Notes: generated from the letters alone by a model not told the origin. Positions 46,602 through 58,450 are shown, numbered from the stretch's first letter. The stretch is DNA of 64,000 nucleotides from Lolium rigidum (GCF_022539505.1 NC_061508.1:345787484-345851483), one strand, 5' to 3'. Translations and numbers: made by a program.

Positions 46602-49220
46602 AGCATCCCCAAGCTTAGTTCCTACTCGCCCTTGAGTAGGTAAACGATAAAAAGAATAATTTCTGAAGTGACATGCTACTTACATAATCTTGATCATACT
46701 ATTGTAAAGCATATGAGATGAATGAAGTGATTCAAAGCAATGATAAAGATAATGACTAAACAACTGAATCATATAGCAAAGTCTTTCATGAATAGTACTT
46801 TCAAGACAAGCATCAATAAGTCTTGCATAAGAGTTAACTCATAAAGCAATAGATTCTTAATAGAAGGTTTTGAAGCAATACAAAGGAAGATATAAGTTTC
46901 AGCGGTTGCTTTCAACTTCAACATGTATATCTCATGGATAATTGTCAACACAAAGTAATATGATGAGTGCAAATAAGCAAGTATGTAAGAATCAATGCAC
47001 ACAGTTGACACAAGTGTTTGCTTCTAAGATAGAAAGAAGTAGGTAAACTGACTCAACATAAAGTAAAAGAAAGGCCCTTCGCAGAGGGAAGCAGAGATTA
47101 CTTATGAGCTAGAGCTTTTTATTTTGAAAACATGGAAACAATTTTGTCAACGGTAGAAATAATTCATATGTGTTATGCATAAAACATCCTATAAGTTGCA
47201 AGCCTAATGCATCGAATACCAATAGTGCTCGCACCTTGTCCTAATTAGCTTGGATTTCCATGGATTATCATTGCATTACATATGTTTCAACCAAGTGTCA
47301 CAAAGGGGTACCTCTATGCCACCTGTACAAAGGTCCAAGGAGATAGATCGCATTTGATTTCTCGTTTTTGATAAATCTAAACTTGAGGACATCCATACCG
47401 GGAAAACATAGAAAACAGATAATGGACTCCTCTTTAATGCATAAGCATTCAACAACAGATAATATTCTCATAAGTGATTGAGGATTAATGTCTAAACAGA
47501 AACTTTCACCATGATACATGGCTTTGGTTAGCGGCCCAATGTTCTTCTCTAACAATATGCATACTCAAACCATTTAATCATGATAAATCACCCTTACTTC
47601 AGACAAGACGAACATGCATAGCAACTCACATGATATTCAGCAAAAGTGCAATATTTGATGGCGTCCCCAGAAACATGGTTACCGCTCAACAAGCAACTTA
47701 TAAGAAATAAGATACATAAGCTACATATTCTTTACCACAATAGTTTTTAAGCTACTTTCCCATGAGCTATATATTGCAAAGACAAGGAATGAAATTTTAA
47801 AGGTAGCACGCAAGAAATTTACTTTGGAATGGCAGAGAAATACCACATAGTAGGTAGTTATGGTGGACACAAATGGCATAAGTTTTGGCTCAAGGTTTTG
47901 GATGCATGAGAAGCATTCCCTCTCAGTACAAGGCTTTGGCTAGCAAGGTTGTTTGAAGCAAACACAAGTATGAACCAGTACAGCAAAACTTACATAAGAA
48001 CATGTTGCAAGCATTATAAGACTCTACACTGTCTTCCTTGTTGTTCAAACACTTTTACCAGAAAATATCTAGACTTTAGAGAGACCAATCATGCAAACCA
48101 GATTTCAACAAGCTCTACAGTAATTCTCCACTAATAGGTTCAAACTACATGATGCAAGAGCTTAAACATAATCTATTTGAGAACTCAAAACAATTGCCAA
48201 GTATCAAATTATTCAAGACCATATACCAATTAGCACATGAAGCATTTTCTGTTTCCAACCAAATAGCAATAAATGCAGCAGCTTTTTAACTTTCGCCATG
48301 AAGATTAAAAGTAAAACTAAGAACACAAGTGTTCAAATGAAAAAGCGGAGCGTGTCTCTCTCCCACATAAGCATGAATTTATTCAGAGAATGAAAATAAC
48401 AAAACGAAAATAAAAGCACATAGACGCTCCAAGTAACATAAGATGTGAAGGAATAAAAATATAGTTTCACTAGAGGTGACCTGATAAGTTGTTGATGAAG
48501 AAGGGGATGCCTTGGGCATCCCCAAGCTTAGATGCTTGAGTCTTCTTGAAATATGCAGGGATGAACCACGGGGGCATCCCCAAGCTTAGACTTTTCACTC
48601 TTCTTGATCATATTATATCATCCTCCTCTCTTGATCCTTGAAAACTTCCTCCACACCAAACTCAAAACAAACTCATTAGAGGGTTAGTGCATAATCAAAA
48701 ATTCACATATTCAGAGGTGACACAATCATTCTTAACACTTCTGGACATTACCCAAAGCTACTGAAAGTTAATGGAGCAAAGAAATCCATTTAAACACAGT
48801 AAAAGAGGCAATGTGAAATAAAAGGCAGAATCTGTCAAAACAGAACAGTTCGTAAAGACGAATTTTTTTGAGACACTTAACATGCTCAGATGAAGAAGCT
48901 CAAATTGAATGAAAGTTTCTTACATATCTAAGGATTAATCATGAATTTTCGCAGATTTTTTAGAGTTTCCTACAGAGAGATCTACTCAAATTCGTGACAG
49001 CTAGAAATCATTTTCTGCGTAGAAATCCAAATCTAGTATCAACCTTACTATCAAAGACTTTACTTGGCACAACAATGCAATAAAATAAAGATAAGGAGAG
49101 GTTGCTACAGTAGTAAAAACTTCCAAGACACAACAAAATAGTAGCAAAATAAAAAAACATGGGTTATCTCCCAAGAAGTGCTTTCTTTATAGCCATTAAG
49201 ATGAGCTCAATAATTTTAAT
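46602..49220 (-). other. A3 conserved 3' noncoding region with hairpins and PPT
   Basis: No gene. AAGCTTGGGGATGC stands next to the LTR (46603-46616, minus strand) with a stem CCTACTC/GAGTAGG beside it (46621-46640). Internal AAGCTTGGGGATGC copies are near 48516 and 48572, the GGGGATGCC-ttg-GGCATCCCC hairpin is at 48503-48523, and the ttgggagataaccca hairpin is near 49158-49176. It is homologous, in inverted orientation, to 55860-58450 in A4. Confidence 0.75.
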
Positions 49221-49225
49221 GATGC

Positions 49226-50160
49226 TCACATAAGGATGAGAATTGAAGCAAAGAGAGCATCAAAAAGCAAGTATGAAACAAATTTAAGCCTAACCCGCTT
49301 CCTGTGCAGAGGAATCTTGTACACAAATAAATTCATGAGGAGCAAAGTGACAAGCATAGGAAGATAAAACACAAGTAACTTCAAGATTCTCAACATAAAG
49401 AGGGGAAACTTAATATTATTAAGATGCATATAACCATGTTTTCCTCTCTCATAATAACTTTCAGTAGCATCATTGATGAAATCTACAATATACCCATCAC
49501 TTAAAACATTCTTATCATGGTTCATATGCATAAAAGTATCATTAATTTTGGCATAAGAAATACTCTTGTCATTAATAGTAATTGGAACAGGATCATTATC
49601 AAGAATTTGAACATGGTAAACAAGTTGCATACTAAGGGAATGGTTTTTGGCAATCCCATCATAAATATTACAAGTTTCATAAGGATAATTATAACCTATG
49701 TCGTAGCATTCTTTATAATAATTGTCAAAGATTGGAGGCATAGTGTCATCATAAGAAATAGAATAGTTATCTTCCACAGTATGTTCATCTGTAACCATAC
49801 CATCATTGTTACTAGAAGGAGATGTATCAAACATATAATCATCAGTAGCAAAAGGATTTTCAAACACCTCATCCCCAAGCTTAGAGCTTTCTATATCATT
49901 ATGGGCGGAAACATGTATAGTACTGATACTATGGCAATTATTAACATCATAATTTTCAGAATTAGTTTCCCAGAGATTTTCAATATCAAAAGTAGAGTGC
50001 TCTTCTAAATCATGATCACTAATGTAGGTAAAGTGCATAGTAAGATCATTGTACTCAGATTCATTATCATAATAATCATTAGGAGCAACATACTTACGGT
50101 TACCTATCGTTATCTCATACACGCGGGGATATGTCGTTACCTCTTTTATTTTTATTCTCC
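49226..50160 (-). pseudogene. A3 acidic/Tyr-rich extension with hydrophobic C-terminus
   Basis: Begins just after gag's basic end (PRVYEITIGNRKYVAPNDYY). It is rich in Asp, Asn, Glu and Tyr (YNDLTMHFTYISDHDLEEHS; DDTMPPIFDNYYKECYD), and ends with YIVDFINDATESYYERGKHG followed by two hydrophobic stretches (LLVFYLPMLVTLLLMNLFVY and FVSYLLFDALFASILILM). The frame is one off from gag; sharing of PRV at the junction suggests the two were once one long polyprotein. The tail is conserved in A1 and A2. I do not recognise a known domain; its position replaces pol. Confidence 0.6.
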
Positions 50161-51239
50161 CTCTTCTTCTTCTTCGTTCCCTTCTTCTTGTTCCCTTCTT
50201 TAGGAGGAAGAGGCTTGAAGGAAGGCTTCTCCACATAACCTGATTTATTTCCAGAAACAATAGAAGAAACTTGGAAGGGTTCCTCCTTTTCATTAATAAG
50301 TTGAAAACACACAGCGGTCCTATCATATTTTGGCAAAGTGTCATCTTCTAAAATATTTTGTATGTAAGTATTTGTATGGAAATTATTAATGCAATAAGAA
50401 ATACACCCATGCAGGACACTATTAATATCAAGATCACTCATATGTAACAAAGAAATTTTTCTTGATAACTCTTCACACCCCAAAAATAAAGTAAGTTCAT
50501 CATGCTGATTAGGAAGGATTTCATCATCACAATACAAATTTGCAGCACTCATGGGGTTCGAATTATCATTGGAGGAGCATTGAAAATTAAAATGACCCAC
50601 TCTATGGCAAAGTTCACAAATAAAAGGAAAGAGGGCACAAACTTTTTCACCAAGATCATCTAGAGCCCTAAACCACTTTCTAGTTTTTTCATTCCTATGA
50701 TGGATACAATATTCATCTTCGATTTGATTAATTCCACAAGGTCTATGCATTCCACAAAAATTAACATGCTTATAAAAAATAGTATTTTCAGAAGTTTGGG
50801 CATGTTTATTGCAATCATTAACAACAATTTCATTTTCCATGCAAGTGTCTTTGAAAGGTTCATGATACATGTACCAATTTTCTTTAGGAACATTAATATG
50901 AGAAGCAAAGGCTCTATAGCAATCGACCATAATTTGAGGATCAAGACCATATTTAGCACTAAGCTCTTGAAAATCAACAGTTTGAATGAAAGACTTAATG
51001 CATTCATATTCATAGTTTATACCTGATTCTTTACCTTTGTCGTTCTCCCAATCTTCGCCGTTCTCCTGAATCCGATCAAGAAGGTCCCATTTAAACTCTT
51101 CTTTATTGCGCGTGAATGATCCAGAACAAGTAGTATCCAGCAAGGTTTTGTCTTGAAAAGAAAGTCTTGCATAGAAATTATCAATGATGATGTTACCAGG
51201 AAGCTTATGAATGGGGCATTTGAGCATTAAAGACTTCAA
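50115..51239 (-). pseudogene. A3 gag core with zinc knuckle
   Basis: Athila-type gag: NIIIDNFYARLSFQDKTLLD, GSFTRNKEEFKWDLLDRIQE, a YGLDPQI...FASHINVPKENW segment, and a CCHC knuckle CELCHRVGHFNFQC. ILEDDTLPKYD and a Lys/Arg-rich end close it. Gag assembles the particle and binds RNA. A shift of frame between 51240 and 51412 separates it from the N-terminus, and another near 50130 from the acidic extension. Confidence 0.82.
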
Positions 51240-51412
51240 TCTCCCCCATTATTGGGCAATACTCTCTCCATCATGAGACCAGAAATTATATATGCGGTTT
51301 CGGTCTTTGTGAATTTCACTTGGAGGATAGAATTTAGAATAAAATAGAGGCATAATATCCTCCCAATCAAGAGAATGCCTATTCTTCAACGAATTTATAC
51401 CAATGCGCCGCT

Positions 51413-51889
51413 TTACCAGACAGGTGACATAGAGAATAGTTTCTTCCTCACTTCATCCATAGAGATACTCGCACACTTGAATAACCCGCATAATTCATGC
51501 AAAAACAATGAATGATCTCCGGGATGGACAGTTCCATCCCCTTCATAGCGGTTATCCATAACATGTTCAATAATTTTCATAGGTATTTTATATGGAATAC
51601 TTTCAGCAGGTGGATTTAAAATATCATAAGCATCATTAGAGTTATCGCATATGGGAGATAAAGTATTATCAAAGCAAATTTTCTCCCCTAAAGATGGGAA
51701 GCTAAAAATATCATAAAAACTAGCTTCCCCAAGCTTAGACTTTTCCATAACATTAGCAGTAATTGCGTTCATACTAATAACATTGCTACTAGCATGCAAA
51801 TAAGGTTCCATAGGTTTTTTAATTTTCGCATCAAACAATTCATGTCTTAACTCGGGAAATAGATTAAAAAGCTCAATGTTATTTTCCAT
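51413..51889 (-). pseudogene. A3 gag N-terminus
   Basis: ATG 51889. LFPELRHELFDAKIKKPMEP resembles the start of the A1 ORF; the second half has IIEHVMDNRYEGDGTVHPGD and HSLFLHELCGLFKCASIS, a standard Athila/Gypsy gag segment before the W-x-x-L core. It loses frame at about 51413, where the core should continue. Confidence 0.8.
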
Positions 51890-52030
51890 TAAGGCTAACT
51901 AGTGAAATAAAAACAAGAAACAAAAAGATATAATTGCAGAATCTAAAGGAAATAGCTTCGAGCACTCACACACCGGCAACAGTGCTAGGAAATAGCTTAG
52001 TAGTCGGAGGATGTGAATACCTTTTACCTT

Positions 52031-52053
52031 ACCTCTCCAGGCAACGGCGCCTG
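52031..52053 (-). promoter_or_regulatory. A3 primer-binding site (tRNA-Asp, mutated)
   Basis: Minus strand AGGCGCCGTTGCCTGGAG lies 12 bases inside the 5' LTR. Two bases differ from the tRNA-Asp complement seen in A2 and A4. Confidence 0.75.
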
Positions 52054-54257
52054 TAAAATAGCTTGATGTCTACGCACGCTTCTATCCCTGTAGACAGTGT
52101 TGGGCCTCCAAGAGAAGAGGTTTGTAGAACAGCAGCAAGTTTCCCTTAAGTGAATCACCCAAGGTTTATCGAACTCAGGGAGGTAGAGGTCAAAGATATC
52201 CATCTCAAGAAACCCTGCAATTACGATACAAGAAGTCTCTTGTGTCCCCAACACACCTAATACACTTGTCAGATGTATAGGTGCACTAGTTCGGCGAAGA
52301 GATAGTGAAATACAAGTAATATGGATGATTGTAAGTAGTAATTGCAATCTGAAATAAAGATGGCAGCAAGCAAACATGTAACAGAACTTGTTGGAAACGG
52401 TGTTTCAATGCTTAGAAACAAGGCCTAGGGATCATACTTTCACTAGTGAACACTCTCAACATTGATCACATAACTGAATAAATAAATACTACTTTCTACA
52501 CTCTCTTGCTGGATAAAAAACACCATTCATTGTGTAGGGCTACAAAAGCACACCTCAAGCCGGAGTAAACAAGCTCCACAACATCCGTAGTTCATATTAA
52601 AGTAACCTCTAGAGTGCATAATAGACCGCTGCAATTTAGACCGAGTACTAACATAGCATACACACTGTCAACAATAGCTTTCGCATCAATACTATCATCG
52701 TAATAGTTAACTTCATAATCTACAAGAGATTACAATCATAACCTACGCCAAGTACTACATGATGCACACACTGTCAACATTACATCATGGAGGAGGAATA
52801 GACTACTTTAATAACATCACTAGAGTAACACATAGATTAATAGTGATACAAAGCTCATGATCACATAAAGATCACACCATGGGAGAGAGAGATGAACCAC
52901 ATAGCTACCGGTAGAGCCCTCAGCCTCGGGGGAGAACTACTCCCTCCTCATCATGGGAGACAGCAATGGCGATGAAGATGGCGGTGGTTGATACGTCTCC
53001 AACGTATCGATAATTTCTTATGTTCCATGCTTGTTTTATGATGACACACACATGTTTTATATACACTTTATGTCATATTTATGCATTTTCCGGCACTAAC
53101 CTATTAACAAGATGCCGAAGAGCCAGTTGCTGTTTTCTGCTGTTTTTGGTTTCAGAAATCATAGTAAGGAAATATTCTCGGAATTGGACGAAATCAACAC
53201 CCAGGGGCTTATTTTTCCATGAAGCTTCCAGAACACCGAAAGGGAAATGAAGTGGGGCGACGAGGCGCCCACACAACAGGGCGGCGCGGCCAAGGCTTGG
53301 GCCGCGCGGCCCTAGCGTGTGGGGCCCTCGTGGCGCCCCCTGACCTACCCTTCCGCTTACTTAAAGTATTCGTCGCGAATACCCCAGTACCGAGAGCCAC
53401 GATACGGAAAACCTTCCAGAGACGCTGCCGCCGCCAATCCCATCTCGGGGGATTCAGGAGATCGCCTCCGGCACCCTGCCGGAGAGGGGACTGATCTCCC
53501 GGAGGACTCTTCACCGCCATGGTCGCCTCCGGAGTGATGTGTGAGTAGTTCACCCCTGGACTATGGGTCCATAGAAGTAGCTAGATGGCCGTCTTATCCT
53601 AATTGTGCTATCATTGTTCGATCTTGTGAGCTGCCTAACATGATCAAGATCATCTATTTGTAATGATACATGTTGTGTTTGTTGGGATCCGATGAATATT
53701 GAATGCTATGTTATGTTGATTATCAATCTATCATCTATGTGTTGTTTATGATCTTGCATGCTCTCCGTTATTAGTAGAGGCTCTGGCCAAGTCGTTACTT
53801 GTAACTCCAAGAGGGAGTATTTATGCTCGATAGTGGGTTTATGCCTCCATTAAATCTGGGACAGTGACAGAAAGTTCTAAGGTTGTGGATATGTTGTTGC
53901 CACTAGGGATAAAACATCAATGCTATGTCTAAGGATGTATTTGTTGATTACATTATGCACCATACTTAATGCAATTGTCTGTTGTTTGCAACTTAATACT
54001 GGAGGGGGTTCGGATGATAACCTGAAGATGGACTTTTTAGGCATAGATGCATGCTGGATAGCGGTCTATGTACTTTGTCGTAATGCCCAATTGAATCTCA
54101 CACTACTCATCATAACATGTATGTGCATGGTCATGCCCTCTTTATCTGTCAATTTCCCAACTGTAATTTGTTCACCCAACATGCTATTTATCTTATGGGA
54201 GAGATGTTGTGAAGTGTATATGTAGATTGTCTAGCCCTTTCCATCAGTTCGGACTTT

Positions 54258-54323
54258 TGGTTCAAGTGGCTAGTGCATGAAGCTTAACATGGTATCAGAG
54301 CCCCAGGTCTCGAGTTCAAATCC
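54258..54323 (+). promoter_or_regulatory. tRNA-like Pol III A and B boxes in the TRIM
   Basis: TGGTTCAAGTG (54258-54268) fits the A-box consensus TRGYNNARNNG. AGTTCAAATCC (54313-54323) fits the B box RGTTCRANNCC exactly, 44 bases downstream. A TTTT follows near 54345. The B box sits just past the PBS, in the position of the T arm of a tRNA. Whether Pol III uses it is unknown. Confidence 0.5.
54290..54302 (+). promoter_or_regulatory. TRIM primer-binding site (tRNA-iMet)
   Basis: TGGTATCAGAGCC directly follows the left terminal repeat, with zero spacing. Confidence 0.92.
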
Positions 54324-54932
54324 TGGCTTTCACATGGTTTTCGCAATTTAGCCTAAAAATTGTTGTTGCCCCCCTCTTTAGTCACCGTTGTTTCAGTGTG
54401 CTCTTCTTCTTTCACGTGTTGACTTTCTCTTCTCCCGTCACACGCGAGTGGGGGTGTTGTGAAGTGTATATGTGGATTGTCTAGCCCTTTCCACCAGTTC
54501 GGACTTTTGGTTCAAGTGGCTAGTGCATGAAGCTTAACAAGAGACACCACTAGTGAACTGTGGACCCCGGTCCATTCTTTACATCGAATACAATCTACTG
54601 CAATACTTGTTCTACTGTTTTCTGCAAACATCATCATCCACACTATACATCTAATCCTTTGTTACAGCAAGCCGGTGAGATTGACAACCTCACTGTTAAG
54701 TTGGGGCAAGGTAATTTGGTTGTGTTGTGCAGGTTCCACGTTGGCGCCGGAATCCCTGGTGTTGCGCTGCACTACACTCCGCCGCCATCAACCTTCAACG
54801 TGCTTCTTGGCTCCTACTGGTTCGATAACCTTGGTTTCTTACTGAGGGAAAATTTGCCGCTGTACGCATCACACCTTCCTCTTGGGGTTCCCAACGGACA
54901 TGTGCTTTACTGTCACAAGCAGCAGCTTTTTC

Positions 54933-54950
54933 TGGCGCCGTTGCCGGGGA
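54933..54950 (+). promoter_or_regulatory. A4 primer-binding site (tRNA-Asp)
   Basis: TGGCGCCGTTGCCGGGGA, 8 bases inside the 5' LTR, fully complementary to the plant tRNA-Asp end. Confidence 0.93.
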
Positions 54951-55179
54951 GATCAAGACACGTTGCAAGGGGAGTCTCCACTTCCAATCTCTTTACTTTG
55001 TTTTTGCCTTGCTTTATTTTATTTACTACTTTGTTTGCTGCATTATATCAAAATACAAAAAAATTAGTTACTAGCTTTATTTTATTTACTATCTTGTTTG
55101 CGTTCTCCATATTAAAGACAAAAAAAAATTAGTTACTTGCATTTACTTTATTTAGTTTGCTTTATTTACTATTGCTAAA

Positions 55180-55851
55180 ATGAGTAATCCTGAAGTTGAA
55201 GTTCGTTCGTTTAAGCAACAAGGGGGAGAATGTTTAAAAGATGCTTGGTATAGAATTAGTGATGCTCATAATAGGTGCACTAAGAAACACTCCACCACTA
55301 TCCTACTCAGGAATTTTTATGTTGGTATCTCTAGCTGGAATAGGTATGTTCTTGATTGTCTCGCGGGAGGTAATTTCCTAGGCACTCCTGCCTTAGAAGC
55401 TAGTTGCATTATCGAGAGTTTATTTGGAATACCACCTGTTAATGAAGTTAAAATTGAAATCTCTCTTGAAGATGTCATGAAAAAGTTGGAGACCATAGAG
55501 CAAAATCTTCCAAGTATTGAGACTAAATTGAGAGAATTACTTAATAGCAACGATAAACTTGACAAATCTCTAGGTGGAATTAATGAGAAAATTGCCATCT
55601 TAGAAGCTTGTGCTATTCATGATAATCAAACCCAAAGGATTAGTGAACTTGAAGAAGCTATGGGAACCTTGGGTTCAACTTTTTCTTCCATTAAATTTAA
55701 GGAGAAAGCTTATGTGGGTAAGGAGCAAAAGTTCATGTATGTCTCTAAGGTGCCCAAACCAAAAAACCATTATAGGCCTAAAATTGACAAAGCTCTTAAT
55801 GCCACTATAGATAATGGAGCATTTAATGCTTCATCTCTTGATAACACTTGA
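55180..55851 (+). CDS. A4 gag-like ORF with coiled coil
   Basis: 223 residues, ATG 55180, intact. The N-terminal half carries SFKQQGGECLKDAWYRISDA, TILLRNFYVGISSWNRYVLD and LAGGNFLGTPALEA, resembling the Athila-type gag capsid C-terminal part. From ~residue 90 a charged, heptad-rich region follows (VMKKLETIEQNLPSIETKLR, RISELEEAMGTLGSTFSSI). No zinc knuckle and no pol. It differs from the ORF of A1-A3, so A4 captured or retained a different gag segment while sharing the 3' noncoding region. It might assemble with gag from a helper. Confidence 0.75.
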   Translation: MSNPEVEVRSFKQQGGECLKDAWYRISDAHNRCTKKHSTTILLRNFYVGISSWNRYVLDCLAGGNFLGTPALEASCIIESLFGIPPVNEVKIEISLEDVMKKLETIEQNLPSIETKLRELLNSNDKLDKSLGGINEKIAILEACAIHDNQTQRISELEEAMGTLGSTFSSIKFKEKAYVGKEQKFMYVSKVPKPKNHYRPKIDKALNATIDNGAFNASSLDNT

Positions 55852-55854
55852 TAC

Positions 55855-58450
55855 ACACTTTCTGCGCCTAGCTGAAAGGCGTTAAAGAAAAGCGCTTATG
55901 GGAGACAACCCATGATTTTACTTCTGCACTTTTGTTTTATATTTGAGTCTTGGAAGTTGTTACTACTGTAGCAACCTCTCCTTATCTTAATTTTGTTGCA
56001 TTGCCAAGTAAAGCCTTTGATAGTAAGGTTCATACTAGATTTGGATTACTGCGCAGAAACAGATTTCTTGCTGTCACGAATTTGAGCAGTAGTCTCTGTA
56101 GGTAACTCAGAAAAATCTGCCAATTTACGTGAGTAATCCTCAGATATGTACGCAACTTTCATTCAATTTGAGCATTTTTATTTGAGCAAGTATGGTGCAC
56201 CTAAAAAATTCGTCTTTACGGACTGTTCTGTTTTGACAGATTCTGCCTTTTATTTCGCATTGCCTGTTTTGCTATGTTTGATGGATTTCTTTATTACATT
56301 AACTTTCAGTAGCTTTGTGCAATGTCCAGAAGTGTTAAGAATGATTATGTCACCTCTGAACATGTGAATTTTGATTATGCACTAACCCTCTAATGAGTTG
56401 TTTTGAGTTTGGTGTGGAGGAAGTTTTCAAGCATCAAGAGAGGAGGATGATACAATATGATCAAGGAGAGTGAAAGCTCTAAGCTTGGGGATGCCCCGGT
56501 GGTTCATCCCTGCATATTTCAAGAAGACTCAAGCATCTAAGCTTGGGGATGCCCAAGTCATCCCCTTCTTCATCGACAACATTATCAGGTTCCTCTAGTG
56601 AAACTATATTTTTATTCCATCACATCTTATGTGCTTTACTTGGAGCGTCTGTATGTTTTTGTTTTGTTTTGTTTGAATAAAGTTGGATCCTATCATTCAT
56701 TGTGTGGGAGAGAGACACGCTCCGCTGTTGCATATGGACAAATATGTCCTTAGCTTTACTCATAATGTTCATGGCGAAGGTTGAAACTGCTTCGTTAATT
56801 GTTATATGGTTGGAAACGGGAAATGCTACATGTGGTAATTGGTAGAATGTCTTGAATAAAGTGATACTTGGCAATTGTTGTGCTCATAAGGATCATGTTT
56901 AAGCTCTTGCATCATATACTTTGCACCTATTAGTGAAGAAATACATAGAGCTTGCTAAAATTTGGTTTGCATGATTGGTCTCTCTAAGGTCTAGATATTT
57001 TCTAGTAAGGGTTTGAACAACAAAGAAGACAGTGTAGAGTCTTATAATGCTTGCAATATGTTTTTATGTGAGTTTTTCTGTACCGGTTCATACTTGTGTT
57101 TGTTTCAAATAACCTTGCTAGCCTAAGCCTTGTATTGAGAGGGAATACTTCTCGTGCATCCAAATCCTTGAGCCAAAAAACTATGCCACTTGTGTCCACC
57201 ATACCTACCTACTACATGGTATTTCTCCGCCATTCCAAAGTAAATTTCTTGAGTGCTACCTTTAAAATTTCTATCCTTTGTCTTTGCAATATATAGCTCA
57301 TGGGACAAATAGCCTAAAAACTATTGTGTTATTGAATATGTACTTATGTATCTTATTTCTTATTAAGTTGCTTGTTGTGCGATAACCATGTTCCTGGGGA
57401 CGCCATCAACTATCTTTGTTGAATATCATGTGAGTTGCTATGCATGTTCGTCTTGTCTGAAGTAAGGGTGATTTATCATGAGTTGAATGGTTTGAGTATG
57501 CATATTGTTAGAGAAGAACATTGGGCCGCTAACTAAAGCCATGATCCATGGTGGAAGTTTCAGCTTTGGACAACCATCCTCAATCTCTTATGAGAATATT
57601 ATTTGTTGTTGAATGCTTATGCATTAAAGAGGAGTCCATTATCTCGTTGTCTATGTTGTCCCGGTATGGATGTCTAAGTTGAGAATAATCAAAAGCGAGA
57701 AATCCAATGCGAGCTTTCTCCTTAGACCTTTGTACAGGCGGCATAGAGGTACCCCTTTGTTATACTTGGTTAAAACATATGTATTGCGATGATAATCCAT
57801 GTAAATCCAAGCTAATTAGGACAAGGTGCGGGCACTATTGGTAATCTATGCATAAGGCTTGCAACTTGTAGGATATAATTTACATAATGCATATGCTTTA
57901 TTACTACCGTTGACAAAATTGTTTCTTGTTTTCAAAATAAAAGCTCTAGCACAAATATAGCAATCAATGCTTCCCTCTGCGAAGGGCCATTCTTCTACTT
58001 TTATGTTGAGTCAGTTTACCTACTTCTTCCATCTTAGAAGCAAACACTTGTGTTAACTGTGCATTGATTCCTACATACTTGCTTATTGCGCTTATTATAT
58101 TACTTTATGTTGGCAATATCCATGAGATATACATGTTACAAGTTGAAAGCAACCGCTGAAACTTAATCTTCCTTTGTGTTGCTTCAATGCCTTTACTTTG
58201 AATTTACTGCTTTATGAGTTAACTCTTATGCAAGACTTATCGATGCTTGTCTTGAAAGTACTATTCATGAAAAGTCTTTGCTATACGATTTAGTTGTTTA
58301 ACAATTGTCTTTACCATTGCTTCGAATCGCTGCATTCATTACATGTGCTTACAATAGTATTGATCAAGATTATGATAGCATGTCACTTCAGAAATTATCT
58401 TTGTTATTGTTTACCTACTCGGGACGAGTAGGAACTAAGCTTGGGGATGC
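55855..58450 (+). other. A4 conserved 3' noncoding region with hairpins and PPT
   Basis: Right after the ORF stop comes ggcgttaaagaaaagcgctt and the hairpin ATGGG-agacaa-CCCAT (55898-55913). AAGCTTGGGGATGC occurs at 56481-56494, 56539-56552 and 58437-58450; the last abuts the LTR and is the likely polypurine tract. A GGGGATG/CATCCCC stem lies at 56545-56565 and a perfect 8-bp stem CCTACTCG/CGAGTAGG with loop GGA at 58414-58432. Apparent short ORFs are not shared in frame with the other A elements. Confidence 0.75.

Larger units (their letters stand above)
54205..54539 (+). mobile_element. TRIM: miniature LTR retrotransposon, 335 bp
   Basis: Flanked by the perfect duplication agaga (54200-54204 and 54540-54544). 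The empty target gggagagacacc is in the other A4 LTR (about 59660). Terminal repeats are 85 bp each (54205-54289 and 54455-54539), TGTTGTGAAG to GCTTAACA, differing at two positions. A perfect tRNA-iMet PBS follows the left repeat and a GAGTGGGGG tract precedes the right one. The 165-bp interior has no coding capacity. It is the youngest insertion in the stack and depends wholly on enzymes in trans. Confidence 0.95.
52989..54924 (+). repeat. A4 5' LTR with TRIM inserted
   Basis: Matches 58451-60049 apart from the 335-bp TRIM at 54205-54539 plus its 5-bp duplication. Contains ccgcttacttaaag, a TATA-like site near 53352. Confidence 0.93.

Noticed and set aside
49517..50008. 163-codon plus-strand frame rich in Ile
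   Set aside because: Antisense to the Asp/Asn/Tyr-rich extension of A3; the composition mirrors GAT/AAT/TAT codons on the other strand.
54290..54340. A tRNA gene
   Set aside because: Although A and B boxes are present, there is no acceptor stem or anticodon arm; the structure is explained by the TRIM and its PBS.
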